This document shows positions 1-8,022 of a stretch of DNA of 64,000 nucleotides, piece by piece. The position numbers were made by a program, and so were the translations under genes. The stretch's first letter is position 1. Each line of letters opens with the position of its first letter. The DNA comes from JBBROS01 sp038229135 (GTDB lineage Bacteria; Pseudomonadota; Alphaproteobacteria; Acetobacterales; Acetobacteraceae), in NCBI GenBank assembly GCA_038229135.1, contig JBBROS010000017.1, positions 12,574 through 76,573 of the forward strand, read 5' to 3'. The notes beneath the pieces are model-generated. The model saw nothing but the letters and a program-made list of their open reading frames with translations, was not told where the DNA came from and did no database searches.

Positions 1-267
1 GACGAGCTGGACGAGACCGGGCGCGTGCTGTCCCGGGCCGAGCTGCCGTTCAAGCGGGCGGCGCCTGCCGCTGTGGCGTCCTCGCCCGCGGCGGGTCCGG
101 TGGCCACGCAGGTGGTGGTGCAGCCGCGGCAGACGCTGTGGCGGCTGGCGCGGGACGCGTATGGGCGGGGCGTGCGCTACACGGTGATCTACGAGGCGAA
201 CCGGGACCAGATCCGTGACCCGCGGCTGATCTATCCGGGGCAGGCGTTCATGGTGCCGGTGCCGTAG
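1..267 (+). CDS. LysM peptidoglycan-binding domain protein, C-terminal part
   Basis: The reading frame is open from the first base and stops with TAG at 265-267, so only the C-terminal 88 residues are inside the window. The last ~50 residues form one LysM module: VQPRQTLWRLARDAYG, then a YEANRDQIRDP segment, closing with LIYPGQAFMVP. LysM modules bind the glycan of peptidoglycan, usually in periplasmic or surface proteins. The Ala/Pro-rich stretch before it looks like a linker. What lies upstream cannot be seen, so the full architecture is unknown. It converges on the lipoprotein gene on the other strand. Confidence 0.85.
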   Translation, partial: DELDETGRVLSRAELPFKRAAPAAVASSPAAGPVATQVVVQPRQTLWRLARDAYGRGVRYTVIYEANRDQIRDPRLIYPGQAFMVPVP

Positions 268-280
268 GGCACCTCGTCAC

Positions 281-317
281 GTCCCTCGCCCCCGCCCTCT
301 TTCGGAGGGAGAGGGAG
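281..317. repeat. C/T-then-G/A rich hairpin between convergent genes
   Basis: A CCCTC/GAGGG stem with loop TTTCG is flanked by further C-rich and G-rich arms. It sits in the 55-bp gap between two convergent genes and resembles the hairpins near 17.9, 23.4 and 26.1 kb. It could act as a bidirectional terminator, but it has no clear U-tract. Confidence 0.45.
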
Positions 318-322
318 GTCGG

Positions 323-1168
323 CTACTTCCTGCCGCCTGCGTTGAGGATGACGTCCTTCACGCCACCTGCGGCTTCTTCGGCAACCACGACGGCGACATC
401 GCCCCAATAGGGGTCGATCGAGCGGCGCGGGACTTCGTTGAGCTGGACGATGCGGCCGCGCTCGCCGCGGGGGTCGGCCACCACCCACTGCAGTTCGATC
501 CGGACGGTGCCGCCGGCGCCGGGAGCCGTGACGACGTCGCCCCGGAGCTCGAAATCGGCATCCTTCGGCGTGTCCTGGATCACGAGGCCCTTGTCGGCGA
601 GCTTGAGGCGCATCTGCGTGGGCAGGGCGCGGTTGCCGTCGCCGGGCGCGCCGGTGACGCCGGAGAAGTAGATGCGGGCCGGGCGGTTCAGGAGCGAGGT
701 GGGGTCCGACTGGCGCCGTGCGGCCTCGATGCGGCCGAGGAGGGAGGCGATGCCCGGGGCGGCCTGGGCGGCGGCGGCGCGGAGCACGCTGGGGTCGCCG
801 GACGCCCAGGCTTGCGCGGGCACCGGGGCGCCTTCGTTCGTGCCCTGGGCTTCGCCCGCCGGGTTCTCGATGGTGTAGATCGGCACGACCTGGCCCTGGC
901 GCATCTCGGCGGCGAGGGCGACGGTCCATTCGCGGTTGCGGCGGCCGCGGGCGGCCGGGACTTCCTGTTCGAGCAGGGCCGCGGCGGTGGCGTCGGCCCA
1001 GGTCTGGGCGGCGGCGTCGGGCAGGAGTGAAGCCGCGGGGGTGGCGACGCCGAGGCGGGAGGGCGGTGGCTGGGCCAGCCGGGCGCCGACCACGCCGGGG
1101 TTGCCGAGGAACGGCTGCGGCAGGTCGCCGCAGGACGCGAGGAGGAGCAGTAGGAAGAGGGCGCGCAT
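323..1168 (-). CDS. putative lipoprotein, conserved in outline only
   Basis: A 281-residue protein beginning MRALFLLLLLASCGD. The hydrophobic signal followed by LLASC is a clear lipobox, so the mature protein should be lipidated at Cys13. The rest is soluble, and I see no named catalytic motif. Segments such as VVPIYTIENPAGE and DADFELRGDVV suggest an all-beta or alpha/beta periplasmic domain of the kind seen in LpoB-like or penicillin-binding-protein activator proteins, but this is only an impression. The start is the ATG directly before the signal peptide; the frame stays open far upstream, as is common at this GC content. It lies 8 bp after pgeF in a leftward block that also contains Lgt, the enzyme that would lipidate it. 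Confidence 0.7.
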   Translation of the reverse strand: MRALFLLLLLASCGDLPQPFLGNPGVVGARLAQPPPSRLGVATPAASLLPDAAAQTWADATAAALLEQEVPAARGRRNREWTVALAAEMRQGQVVPIYTIENPAGEAQGTNEGAPVPAQAWASGDPSVLRAAAAQAAPGIASLLGRIEAARRQSDPTSLLNRPARIYFSGVTGAPGDGNRALPTQMRLKLADKGLVIQDTPKDADFELRGDVVTAPGAGGTVRIELQWVVADPRGERGRIVQLNEVPRRSIDPYWGDVAVVVAEEAAGGVKDVILNAGGRK

Positions 1169-1176
1169 GGCGGCGG

Positions 1177-1962
1177 CTATAGCACGATCGCGCTGACCTG
1201 GTGGCCGATCGGATGGCCACCGGCCAGGGTGCGGCGGCGGTGGCTCCAGAAGCGGGGGTCGGGCAAGGTGTCGGCGTCGACGATGTCCAGGGCGCCAAGC
1301 CCGGCAAGCCGGGGGGCGCCGAGCCCGGCAAGCCGGGTGGCGCCAAGCCCGGCAAGCCGGGCGGCGCAGTAGGCGGCCAGGTCGAACAGGTGGCGGTCGT
1401 CCCGGCCGGGCTGGAAGAAGCGCGCGGCAGCCGGGTCGCGGGTCAGGACGGCGTCGCGGAGGTCGGGGCCGACCTCGTAGCTGGGCTGGCGGATGCAGGG
1501 GCCGATGCTGGCCGCGATGGTGCCCCCGGTGGCACCCAGGGCCAACATCGCTTCGATCGTCGCCTCGAGCACGCCCGCCAGGGCGCCGCGCCAGCCGGCA
1601 TGGACCGCGCCGATCACGCCCGAAGCTGCGTCGTGCAGCAGGACGGGAGTGCAGTCGGCGGTGATGATGGCGAGCGCGATCCCGGGGATGCGTGTGACCA
1701 TCGCGTCCGCGCGGGGGCCGTCGCCCGCCGCCCAGGGCTCTGTCACGGTGATCACGTCCGGGCCGTGGACCTGGTGGAGGCCGACGATGTGGGCGGCGCC
1801 GAGATGGGCGGCGATGCGCGCGCGGTTCTCGGCGACGTGCGCGCGGTCGTCGCCGCCGGAGAGGCTGCCGTTGAGGCTCGCATAGGGGCCCTGGCTGACG
1901 CCGCCGTCGCGGGTGAAGAAGCCATGGCGGGCCGTGATGGCGTGGCTGGTGAGGGGCGTCAT
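1177..1962 (-). CDS. pgeF: PgeF/YfiH family multicopper-oxidase-like (laccase domain) protein
   Basis: 261 residues. The family (DUF152, YfiH/YlmD) includes the peptidoglycan editing factor PgeF, which removes precursors carrying L-Ser at position 1, and enzymes reported as purine nucleoside phosphorylases. Visible family landmarks are GFFTRDGGVSQGPYASLN at the start, LHQVHG, ITADCTPVLL, VHAGWRGALAGV, ASIGPCI and a C-terminal FWSHRR. The Cys and His residues of the ADCTP and VHAGWRG motifs form the metal/active site. The ATG at 1960-1962 overlaps the stop of the methyltransferase gene (ATGA), supporting translational coupling. Oddity: a three-unit 24-bp tandem repeat near the C terminus gives three RLAGLGA units in a row. 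Confidence 0.88.
   Translation of the reverse strand: MTPLTSHAITARHGFFTRDGGVSQGPYASLNGSLSGGDDRAHVAENRARIAAHLGAAHIVGLHQVHGPDVITVTEPWAAGDGPRADAMVTRIPGIALAIITADCTPVLLHDAASGVIGAVHAGWRGALAGVLEATIEAMLALGATGGTIAASIGPCIRQPSYEVGPDLRDAVLTRDPAAARFFQPGRDDRHLFDLAAYCAARLAGLGATRLAGLGAPRLAGLGALDIVDADTLPDPRFWSHRRRTLAGGHPIGHQVSAIVL
1291..1362. repeat. 24-bp in-frame tandem repeat, three copies, inside pgeF
   Basis: Three consecutive 24-bp units at 1291-1314, 1315-1338 and 1339-1362 differ at only a few bases, and a partial fourth unit follows. On the coding strand each unit encodes RLAGLGA plus one variable residue (T, P or L). Because 24 is a multiple of three, copy-number change would not shift the frame. 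Confidence 0.9.
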
Positions 1963-2927
1963 GGCTCGAATCCGGGTGGGAGTGGCAGGCGTGCCGAGGT
2001 GATGGCCAGCGCCTTGAACAGGCCGCCCATGCGCTCGGGCTCGGCCAGGCGCTGGGCGGCGGCGATGAGGGCGGCGGCCTGGCGGGGGGGCTGGGTGCGG
2101 GCCAGCGCCCCGCTGCGCTGGAACAGGCCGAGGCGGGCGAGGAACGGGCCCTGGCGGACGGGGCCGTGCACGTCCGCCCCGGCCGTGCGGGCGGCGGCGG
2201 TGAGAGCGGCGAAGTCCACGTGGGCGGTGAGGTCGGCGGTGCCGGGGTCCGCGAGCGGGTCGGCGGGGCGGCCGCCGCGGAGGGCTTGCAGGCTGTCGCC
2301 CGGGGCGCTGGCGGCGGGGCCGTAATCGAGGAGGAGGGCGGCGCCGCCTTCGGAGCCGATGCGGGCGCCGAGCCAGGTGGCGAAGGCGAGGGCGGGCTCG
2401 CACGACTCGAGCACGTCGCCGTCGGCGGCGGTGCCGTCATGCCGGGCGGGCAGTTCCACGAAGGCGCCGTGGGCCACGAAGCGCTCCGTCCAGCCCGCGC
2501 CGCGGCGGACGAACTGGCGGATGGGGAGGGCGTCGAGGAACTCGTTGGCGAGCAGGAGCATGGGGCCCTGGGGGAGCGTGCCGGCGTCCTCGTGCCAGGT
2601 GGCGTGCGGCAGGCGGGCGCGCTGCGCCTCGCGGAGGCGGGGGGACGTTTCGACCAGGTGCAGGCGGTGGGCGGCATGCAGGGCGGGTGCAACGCGGGCG
2701 AGGGTGCGCAGCGCGTCGGCCATGAGGGTGCCGCGGCCGGGGCCACATTCGACGAGCAGCACCGGGTCTGGACGGCCCATCGCCTCCCACATCACGGCGC
2801 ACCAGGCGCCCAGCAGCTCGCCGAAGACCTGGGTGATCTCCGGGGCCGTGGTGAAGTCGGCAAACGGGTCCTGGGTGGCGTAATAGGCTGCGTTGGCGCG
2901 GGCCATGAAGGCGTCGAGACGCTCCAT
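1959..2927 (-). CDS. MidA/NDUFAF7-like class I SAM-dependent methyltransferase (DUF185)
   Basis: 322 residues. The N terminus AYYATQDPFADFTTAPEI leads into GELLGAW, and the SAM-binding motif is VLLVECGPGRGTLMADALR. These are signatures of the family containing mitochondrial NDUFAF7, which dimethylates an arginine of complex I subunit NDUFS2. Bacterial members are common in alphaproteobacteria next to pgeF or lgt, but their substrate is not established. LLANEFLDALPIRQFV and LLLDYGP are further family segments. The stop overlaps the pgeF start by 4 bp, and the start abuts the lgt stop with no gap, so lgt, this gene and pgeF are almost certainly co-transcribed. Confidence 0.9.
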   Translation of the reverse strand: MERLDAFMARANAAYYATQDPFADFTTAPEITQVFGELLGAWCAVMWEAMGRPDPVLLVECGPGRGTLMADALRTLARVAPALHAAHRLHLVETSPRLREAQRARLPHATWHEDAGTLPQGPMLLLANEFLDALPIRQFVRRGAGWTERFVAHGAFVELPARHDGTAADGDVLESCEPALAFATWLGARIGSEGGAALLLDYGPAASAPGDSLQALRGGRPADPLADPGTADLTAHVDFAALTAAARTAGADVHGPVRQGPFLARLGLFQRSGALARTQPPRQAAALIAAAQRLAEPERMGGLFKALAITSARLPLPPGFEP

Positions 2928-3737
2928 TCAGGCGGGGACGGTCGCGGGCCGAGCGCGGAGGATGAGGACGAGGCCGGCGACGATCATCGGGATGGACAGC
3001 AGTTGGCCCATCGTCAGCCCGGCGGCGAGGAAGCCGAGGAACCGGTCGGGCTCGCGGAAATGCTCGCCCACGCTGCGGGCGATGCCGTAGCCCACGAGGA
3101 AGGTGCCGGCCAGCGTGCCGAAGCGGGCGCGGATGGCGGGTCGGGCGCAGAGGATGGCCATGACCAGCAGGAGCAGGAGGCCTTCCATGCCGGCCTGGTA
3201 GAGCTGGCTCGGGTGGCGCAGCTCCGGCCCGGCGTTCGGGAAGGCCATGGCCCAGGGCAGGTCGGGCGGCGCCGCGCGGCCCCAAAGCTCGCCGTTGATG
3301 AAGTTGGCGATGCGGCCGAGGCAGAGGCCGATGGGGGCGATGACGGCGATGCGGTCGGAGAAGCCGAGCAGGTCGAGCCCCCGCGCACGGCAGAACAGGA
3401 CGAGGGAGACAATGACGCCGAGCGCGCCGCCATGGAAGCTCATGCCACCCTGCCAGACGGCGAGCGCCTCGAGCGGGTGGGAGAGGTAGTAGCCGGGCTG
3501 GTAGAACAGGACGTAGCCGAGCCGCCCGCCCAGCACGACGCCGAGGGTGGCCCAGGTCAGGAAGTCATCGACGTGCTCGGGTGTGGCGACCACGGGCGGC
3601 AGGCGCACGAGGCGGCGCACGATGCGCCAGCCGAGGACGAGGCCCGTGATGTAGGCCAACGCGTACCAGCGGATGGCGAACGGGCCGAGCTGGACGATGA
3701 CCGGGTCGATGGCAGGGAACAGGAGCGCCGGGATCAT
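2928..3737 (-). CDS. lgt: prolipoprotein diacylglyceryl transferase
   Basis: Integral membrane enzyme that moves diacylglycerol from phosphatidylglycerol to the lipobox cysteine of prolipoproteins, the first step of lipoprotein maturation. 269 residues with about seven hydrophobic segments. Family landmarks are IRWYALAYITG, the His of GGMSFHGGALG, LGRIANFINGELWGR (the Lgt signature with its essential Arg) and RHPSQLYQA. I chose the ATG giving MIPALLFPAIDPV. An upstream in-frame ATG would add 18 polar residues not expected for Lgt. It lies 13 bp downstream of hldD and abuts the methyltransferase gene. Confidence 0.95.
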   Translation of the reverse strand: MIPALLFPAIDPVIVQLGPFAIRWYALAYITGLVLGWRIVRRLVRLPPVVATPEHVDDFLTWATLGVVLGGRLGYVLFYQPGYYLSHPLEALAVWQGGMSFHGGALGVIVSLVLFCRARGLDLLGFSDRIAVIAPIGLCLGRIANFINGELWGRAAPPDLPWAMAFPNAGPELRHPSQLYQAGMEGLLLLLVMAILCARPAIRARFGTLAGTFLVGYGIARSVGEHFREPDRFLGFLAAGLTMGQLLSIPMIVAGLVLILRARPATVPA

Positions 3738-3750
3738 TTGAGGACGGGGG

Positions 3751-4737
3751 TCATACGTAGAGGTCTCCGGAGGCCAGATGGCGCTCGACATAGGCGCGGA
3801 TGCCGGCCTCGAGCGGGGTGAACTGCACGGGGCAGCCGGCCTCGCGAAGGCGGTCCATGCGGGCCTGGGTGAAGGACTGGTATTGGCCCTGCAGCGCGTC
3901 GGGCATGGGCACGAACTCGAGGTCGCGCGGCCGCCCGGCGGCGTCGCACACGGCGTGCACGAGGTCGAGGTAGGTGCGGGCTGTGCCGGTACCGAGGTTG
4001 TAGAGGCCGGACGGTGCTGGGTGGTCCAGGAGCCATAGGATGACGTTCACGACGTCGTCCACGCAGATGAAGTCGCGGGCCTGGTGGCCGTCCGGCAGCT
4101 CGGCGCGGTCGGAGCGGAACAGGGTGGGTCGCCTTCCGGCGACCAGCTCGTCGTGCTTGACCTTCACCACGCTGACCATGCGGCCCTTGTGGTATTCGTT
4201 CGGGCCATAGACGTTGAAGAACTTGAGGCCGGCCCAGCGGGGTGGGGCGGGCCCGCCCCGGGCCGTGGCGGCTTGGACCCGCATGTCGAAGGCGTGCTTG
4301 GACCAGCCGTAGAGGTTGAGCGGGCGCAGGATGGGGAGCAGCGCCGGGTCGTCGTCGAAGCCGGCCGAGCCATCGCCGTAGGTGGCGGCGGAGCTGGCGT
4401 AGAAGAACGGCGTGCCGGTGCGGGCGCACCATTGCCAGAGACGCCAGGACAGCTCGACATTGGTTTGCCAGACGAGGTCGGCGTCCGTCGCGGTGGTCTC
4501 GCTGATGGCGCCGAGATGAATGACGGCCTCGAGCCGGGGAGCTTCCGGGCCGGCGGTCTCGAGCCAGGCGTCCAGGGCGGCGGGCCGGATGATCGTTTCG
4601 GGTGGGTGGCGGGCGAGGTTGCGCCATTGCCCGGCGTCGCCGAGCGTGTCGGCGACGGCGGTGCGGGCGCCGCGGGCGTGCAGGGCCGCGTGGAGGTTGC
4701 TGCCGATGAAGCCGGCGCCGCCGGTGATCAGGATCAT
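3751..4737 (-). CDS. hldD: ADP-L-glycero-D-manno-heptose 6-epimerase
   Basis: NAD(P)-dependent short-chain epimerase that makes ADP-L-glycero-beta-D-manno-heptose, the precursor of the lipopolysaccharide inner core. 328 residues. Visible are the Rossmann motif MILITGGAGFIGSN at the N terminus, YASSAATYG, the catalytic YxxxK in LYGWSK and the HldD-specific stretch FFNVYGPNEYHKGRM. The ATG just before ILITGG was chosen because the longer frame would add 29 unconserved residues in front of the nucleotide-binding fold. First gene of the leftward hldD-lgt-methyltransferase-pgeF-lipoprotein block, and a marker of an LPS-bearing organism. Confidence 0.95.
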   Translation of the reverse strand: MILITGGAGFIGSNLHAALHARGARTAVADTLGDAGQWRNLARHPPETIIRPAALDAWLETAGPEAPRLEAVIHLGAISETTATDADLVWQTNVELSWRLWQWCARTGTPFFYASSAATYGDGSAGFDDDPALLPILRPLNLYGWSKHAFDMRVQAATARGGPAPPRWAGLKFFNVYGPNEYHKGRMVSVVKVKHDELVAGRRPTLFRSDRAELPDGHQARDFICVDDVVNVILWLLDHPAPSGLYNLGTGTARTYLDLVHAVCDAAGRPRDLEFVPMPDALQGQYQSFTQARMDRLREAGCPVQFTPLEAGIRAYVERHLASGDLYV

Positions 4738-4844
4738 GCGCGGGCTTATACGGGGGCAAGGCGCGCGCACAAAGGTGGGGCGCTTACAAATCGGGCTCCG
4801 GCGCGCCATGTGCGCCGGCGTCAATGCTTTCGGAGGGTTCGATC

Positions 4845-5222
4845 ATGGCTGAACGACCGCGTTTCTTCGACGACCTGGCCGGTGTGGCCGGCGGCGCGTT
4901 CTCCGCGCTGGCCGGGCTGCGGGAGGAGGTGGAGAGCACCGTGCGCGCGCGGGTGGAGGAAGCGATCCGCAAGCTGGACCTGGTGAAGCGGGACGATCTG
5001 GAAGCCGTGCAGGAGATGGCGGCCAAGGCACGGGCTGGGCAGGCGGGGGCCGAAGCGCGGATGGCGGCGCTGGAGGCTCGGCTTGCGGTGCAGGAGGCAC
5101 GCGGGGCCGATGCGGTGTCCAACACTTCAGTTCCGGGCGCGCATGGGCCGGGCGCTTCGAGCGTGGAGGCGGTGCCGGAGGCGCACGCGCCGATCACGGA
5201 CGTGCCGCCGACGCCGCTCTGA
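4845..5222 (+). CDS. ubiK: UbiK-family accessory factor (BMFP domain)
   Basis: 125 residues. The first ~85 match the BMFP/YqiC/UbiK pattern: PRFFDDLAGVAGGAFSALAGLREEVE, then a coiled-coil-forming VKRDDLEAVQEMAAKAR with heptad leucines and alanines. UbiK is a small trimeric accessory protein for aerobic ubiquinone biosynthesis and binds membranes. The Pro/Ala-rich tail is low complexity. ATG 4845 has GGAGGG about 8 bp upstream; an earlier in-frame TTG would add seven residues. It is divergent from hldD. Confidence 0.85.
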   Translation: MAERPRFFDDLAGVAGGAFSALAGLREEVESTVRARVEEAIRKLDLVKRDDLEAVQEMAAKARAGQAGAEARMAALEARLAVQEARGADAVSNTSVPGAHGPGASSVEAVPEAHAPITDVPPTPL

Positions 5223-5223
5223 C

Positions 5224-5239
5224 CGACACATAAGTGTCG
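5224..5239. promoter_or_regulatory. perfect 6-bp palindrome just after ubiK
   Basis: CGACAC, a 4-base spacer ATAA, then GTGTCG, starting two bases after the ubiK stop codon. No U-tract follows, so it may be an operator or a weak terminator hairpin. Function unknown. Confidence 0.35.
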
Positions 5240-5350
5240 CTGCGCGGGCGGCGACCCTCGCGTCGTGCGGGCTTGCGGCGGCGCGATTCGGGTCGATAGG
5301 GTCATGGCAGGCCGGCCGTGCTGGTCGCGGCCGGACGGCCTCGCCACCTG

Positions 5351-5373
5351 GGCGCCCCCTCGAAAGGGGCGCC
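5351..5373 (+). terminator. strong hairpin ahead of the ybjN-like gene
   Basis: GGCGCCCC, loop CTCGAAA, then GGGGCGCC form a perfect 8-bp all-GC stem ending 19 bp before the next ATG. A U-tract is lacking. It could be the ubiK terminator or a structured 5' leader of the downstream gene. The location fits either. Confidence 0.4.
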
Positions 5374-5392
5374 GTAACCGGGAGTTCCCCGC

Positions 5393-5899
5393 ATGTCAGC
5401 GCTCGGCACTCGCACGCGTGAGACGGTATCGGCCAACCCGCTCGACATCATGGAGCAGGTGGTGGCGGCGAACGACTGGTCGTTCGAGCGGCATACCGAG
5501 GCCGAGATGGCGGCCGAGGCACCGGGGCAGTGGTGCGATTACGGGCTGTATTTCAGCTGGTCCGACGAGATCAGCGCCATGCACTTTACCTGCGCATTCG
5601 ACCTGAAGGTGCCGGAGAAGCGGCGGCAGGCGCTGTACGAGCTGCTGACCTTGGCCAATGAGCGGCTGTGGATCGGGCATTTCGGCATGGACAGCGACGA
5701 TGGCATGCCGGTGTTCCGGCACGCCGTGCTGCTGCGCGGCGCACCGGGGGCGAGTGCGGAAAGCCTGGAGGACATGGTGGACATCGCGCTGACGGAGTGC
5801 GAGCGGTTCTACCCGGCCTTCCAATTCGTGCTGTGGGGCGGCAAGTCGCCGGTGGAGGCGCTGCAGGCGGCGATGCTGGAGTGCGTCGGCGAGGCATGA
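5393..5899 (+). CDS. YbjN domain-containing protein
   Basis: 168 residues with the YbjN fold seen in sensory/chaperone-like proteins related to type III secretion chaperones. Recognisable are NDWSFERHTEAEM near residue 27, the DYGLYFSWSDE strand, and the C-terminal FYPAFQFVLWGGKSPVEALQAAMLE. Alphaproteobacterial homologues sit directly upstream of proC, as here. The biochemical role is not known. The ATG at 5393 comes 11 bp after GGGAG. The stop overlaps the proC start (ATGA), so the two are translationally coupled. Confidence 0.88.
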   Translation: MSALGTRTRETVSANPLDIMEQVVAANDWSFERHTEAEMAAEAPGQWCDYGLYFSWSDEISAMHFTCAFDLKVPEKRRQALYELLTLANERLWIGHFGMDSDDGMPVFRHAVLLRGAPGASAESLEDMVDIALTECERFYPAFQFVLWGGKSPVEALQAAMLECVGEA

Positions 5900-6711
5900 C
5901 GGGTGTGAGGGTCCCGCCGCTGCTGCTGGTGGGCGGCGGGCAGATGGGCGGCGCGCTGCTTGCCGGGTGGCGGGAGCAGGCACCGCCCGGCTCCACGATC
6001 GACTGCGTGGTGGTGGACCCGGCGCCGGGCGCGTCCCGGCTCGTGGGCCAGGGCGTGCGGGTCGTGCCGGGGCTCGATGCGGTGCCGGGCGGGTTCGTGC
6101 CGGAGTGCGTCGTGCTGGCCGTGAAGCCGCAGCTGGCGGGTGCCGTGCTGCCGGGGCTTGCGGGGTTTGCAGGGCTGGTCGTGTCGATCATGGCGGGGCG
6201 GAGCGCGGGGGGGCTTGCGGCGGCCCTGCCCCGGGCCGCGGTGGTGCGGGCCATGCCGAACACGCCCGCGGCCATCCGGCAGGGGATCACGGTGGCGTTC
6301 GCCGGCCCGGGCGTGGACGCAGGGCAACACGATCTTGCAGACGGGCTGTTGCTGGCGGTGGGCGAGGTGGCGTGGGTCGACGACGAGGCGCTGCTCGACC
6401 CGGTCACGGCCATTTCGGGTGGCGGGCCGGCCTACGTATTCCTGTTGGCCGAGCTGCTGGAGCAGGCAGGGGTGGCGCAGGGGCTGGAGCCGGGGCTGGC
6501 GCGGCACTTGGCGCGGGCGACGGTGTCAGGTTCGGGCGCGCTGCTGGCGGCCCGGCCCGAGGATGCCGCAGCGCTGCGGCGTGCCGTGACGAGCCCGGCC
6601 GGCACGACGGAGCGGGCTCTCGCGGTGTTGATGGACGAGGCAGCCTGGCCAGCGGCGATGCGCGCGGCGATCGAGGCGGCGACGGCGCGGTCTCGCGAGC
6701 TGGCGACGTAA
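5896..6711 (+). CDS. proC: pyrroline-5-carboxylate reductase
   Basis: Catalyses the last step of proline biosynthesis, NAD(P)H-dependent reduction of 1-pyrroline-5-carboxylate to L-proline, in the cytoplasm. 271 residues. The N-terminal Rossmann fold has LLVGGGQMGGALLAGW. VVLAVKPQ, VRAMPNTPAAIRQG and the C-terminal AISGGGPAYVFLLAELLE and SPAGTTERAL are P5CR signatures. The start is the ATG overlapping the ybjN stop; no separate Shine-Dalgarno is needed if coupled. Confidence 0.95.
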   Translation: MTGVRVPPLLLVGGGQMGGALLAGWREQAPPGSTIDCVVVDPAPGASRLVGQGVRVVPGLDAVPGGFVPECVVLAVKPQLAGAVLPGLAGFAGLVVSIMAGRSAGGLAAALPRAAVVRAMPNTPAAIRQGITVAFAGPGVDAGQHDLADGLLLAVGEVAWVDDEALLDPVTAISGGGPAYVFLLAELLEQAGVAQGLEPGLARHLARATVSGSGALLAARPEDAAALRRAVTSPAGTTERALAVLMDEAAWPAAMRAAIEAATARSRELAT

Positions 6712-6752
6712 GCGGGGCTTTCGCGGCGGCCCCGTTGCGCTATGTGTCTGCC

Positions 6753-7436
6753 ATGGACAAACACGAATTCGACGAGGCCGTGGTCGCGGCCGTGTTCCAG
6801 CGGGCCGGGCTGGTGGGCTGGGCGGACACGAACGTGGCGGAGGCGGCGCGGGATGCCGGGCTCGACCTCGGGCGCGCGCGGGAGCGCTTCCCGACCAAGT
6901 CCGTGGTGCTGATGCGCTTCGGAGCGCTGGCGGACAGGGCGGTGCTGGAGGCGGCGCCGCACACCGGGACGCCGCGGGAAAAGCTGTTCGACCTTGTGAT
7001 GGCGCGGATCGACCGGCTGCAGGCGCAGCGGGAGGGGGTGCTGGCGCTCATGCAGGCGCTGCGGTTCGACCCCGGGAGCGCGCTGCTGGTCTACGGCGGC
7101 ACGCTGCGGAGCATGCGGTGGCTGTTGGACGCGGCGGGCGTGCCGAGCGCCGGGCTGGTGGGGCAGCTTCGCATACACGGGCTGGCGGCCGTGTGGGCCA
7201 TGGCGGTGCGGGCCTGGGAAAAGGACGACAGCGCGGACCTCGGTGCCACGATGGCGGCGGTGGACCGGGCGCTCGACCGCGCGGTGCAGGCGGAGGCGAG
7301 CCTGCCCGGCGCGCGCACGCCTCCCTCGGCCGATATGGGCGTGGAGCCGCTTGACGAGACGATGGCGGCGGGCGCGCCCGAGCCGCCTATCACGAACCCG
7401 TCGGGCGATGCCGGGCCCGATGCGACCGTGCTATAA
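6753..7436 (+). CDS. TetR/COQ9-fold helical protein
   Basis: 227 residues, mostly alpha-helical. An N-terminal three-helix unit (FDEAVVAAVFQRAGLVGWADTN followed by VAEAARDAGLDLGRARERFP) is arranged like a TetR helix-turn-helix. The rest (EKLFDLVMARIDRLQAQREG...) resembles the ligand domain of TetR regulators and also COQ9. It lies 24 bp upstream of the phasin gene on the same strand, so a regulator of polyhydroxyalkanoate metabolism is attractive, but a COQ9-like lipid-binding role cannot be excluded. The HTH is weak. The Pro/Ala tail after residue ~185 is low complexity. Confidence 0.65.
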   Translation: MDKHEFDEAVVAAVFQRAGLVGWADTNVAEAARDAGLDLGRARERFPTKSVVLMRFGALADRAVLEAAPHTGTPREKLFDLVMARIDRLQAQREGVLALMQALRFDPGSALLVYGGTLRSMRWLLDAAGVPSAGLVGQLRIHGLAAVWAMAVRAWEKDDSADLGATMAAVDRALDRAVQAEASLPGARTPPSADMGVEPLDETMAAGAPEPPITNPSGDAGPDATVL

Positions 7437-7460
7437 ATTCTCGGAACGAGGAGAACGTCC

Positions 7461-8021
7461 ATGTCCGACAACAATAACCCGATGAGCGGCGCCGTGCAGG
7501 CAGCAACGTCCGGCATGCAGCAGGCGGCCGCCTCGGCCCAGCAGATGGGTCAGGACATGACCCGCTCCATGATGGAGAAGGGCATGGCCGGGATGGCCGA
7601 GTTCACGAAGCTGTTCGAGACCATGAAGATGCCCGGGATGGGCGGGAGCATGGGCGGGATCGAGACGTTCCTGTCGGCGCAGCGGCGCAACATGGAGGTG
7701 CTGTCGGCGGCCAACCGCGTGGCGCTCGAGGGCGCGCAGGCGGTGGCCCGGCGGCACATGGAGATCATGCAGCAGACCATGACCGAGATGTCCGAGAGCA
7801 TGCGGGAGATGGCGAGCCCGGAGAACCCGCAGGCGAAGGCGGCGCGGCAGGCCGAGATGCTGAAGGCGACCTACGAGAAGGCCGTGGCGCACATCAAGGA
7901 GCTGGCGGACCTGATCCAGCGGGCCAACAACGAGGCGGTGGAGATGCTGAACAAGCGCTTTGCCGAGGCGCTGGACGAGGTGAAGAAGCTGGCGGCCGAC
8001 GGCGCCCAGTCGCACGGGTAG
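7461..8021 (+). CDS. phasin family protein
   Basis: 186 residues, amphipathic helical, rich in Met, Gln and Ala. The central part (GIETFLSAQRRNMEVLSAAN, then VARRHMEIMQQTMTEMSESM) is a typical Phasin_2 pattern. Phasins coat polyhydroxyalkanoate granules. AACGAGGAGAACGTCC before the ATG supplies a good ribosome binding site. It follows the TetR/COQ9-fold gene and precedes the FAD oxidoreductase by one base, but a functional link to the latter is not evident. Confidence 0.88.
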   Translation: MSDNNNPMSGAVQAATSGMQQAAASAQQMGQDMTRSMMEKGMAGMAEFTKLFETMKMPGMGGSMGGIETFLSAQRRNMEVLSAANRVALEGAQAVARRHMEIMQQTMTEMSESMREMASPENPQAKAARQAEMLKATYEKAVAHIKELADLIQRANNEAVEMLNKRFAEALDEVKKLAADGAQSHG

Positions 8022-8022
8022 C

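Noticed and set aside
1291..1362. CRISPR-like repeat array
   Set aside because: Units are contiguous without spacers and lie in frame inside pgeF.
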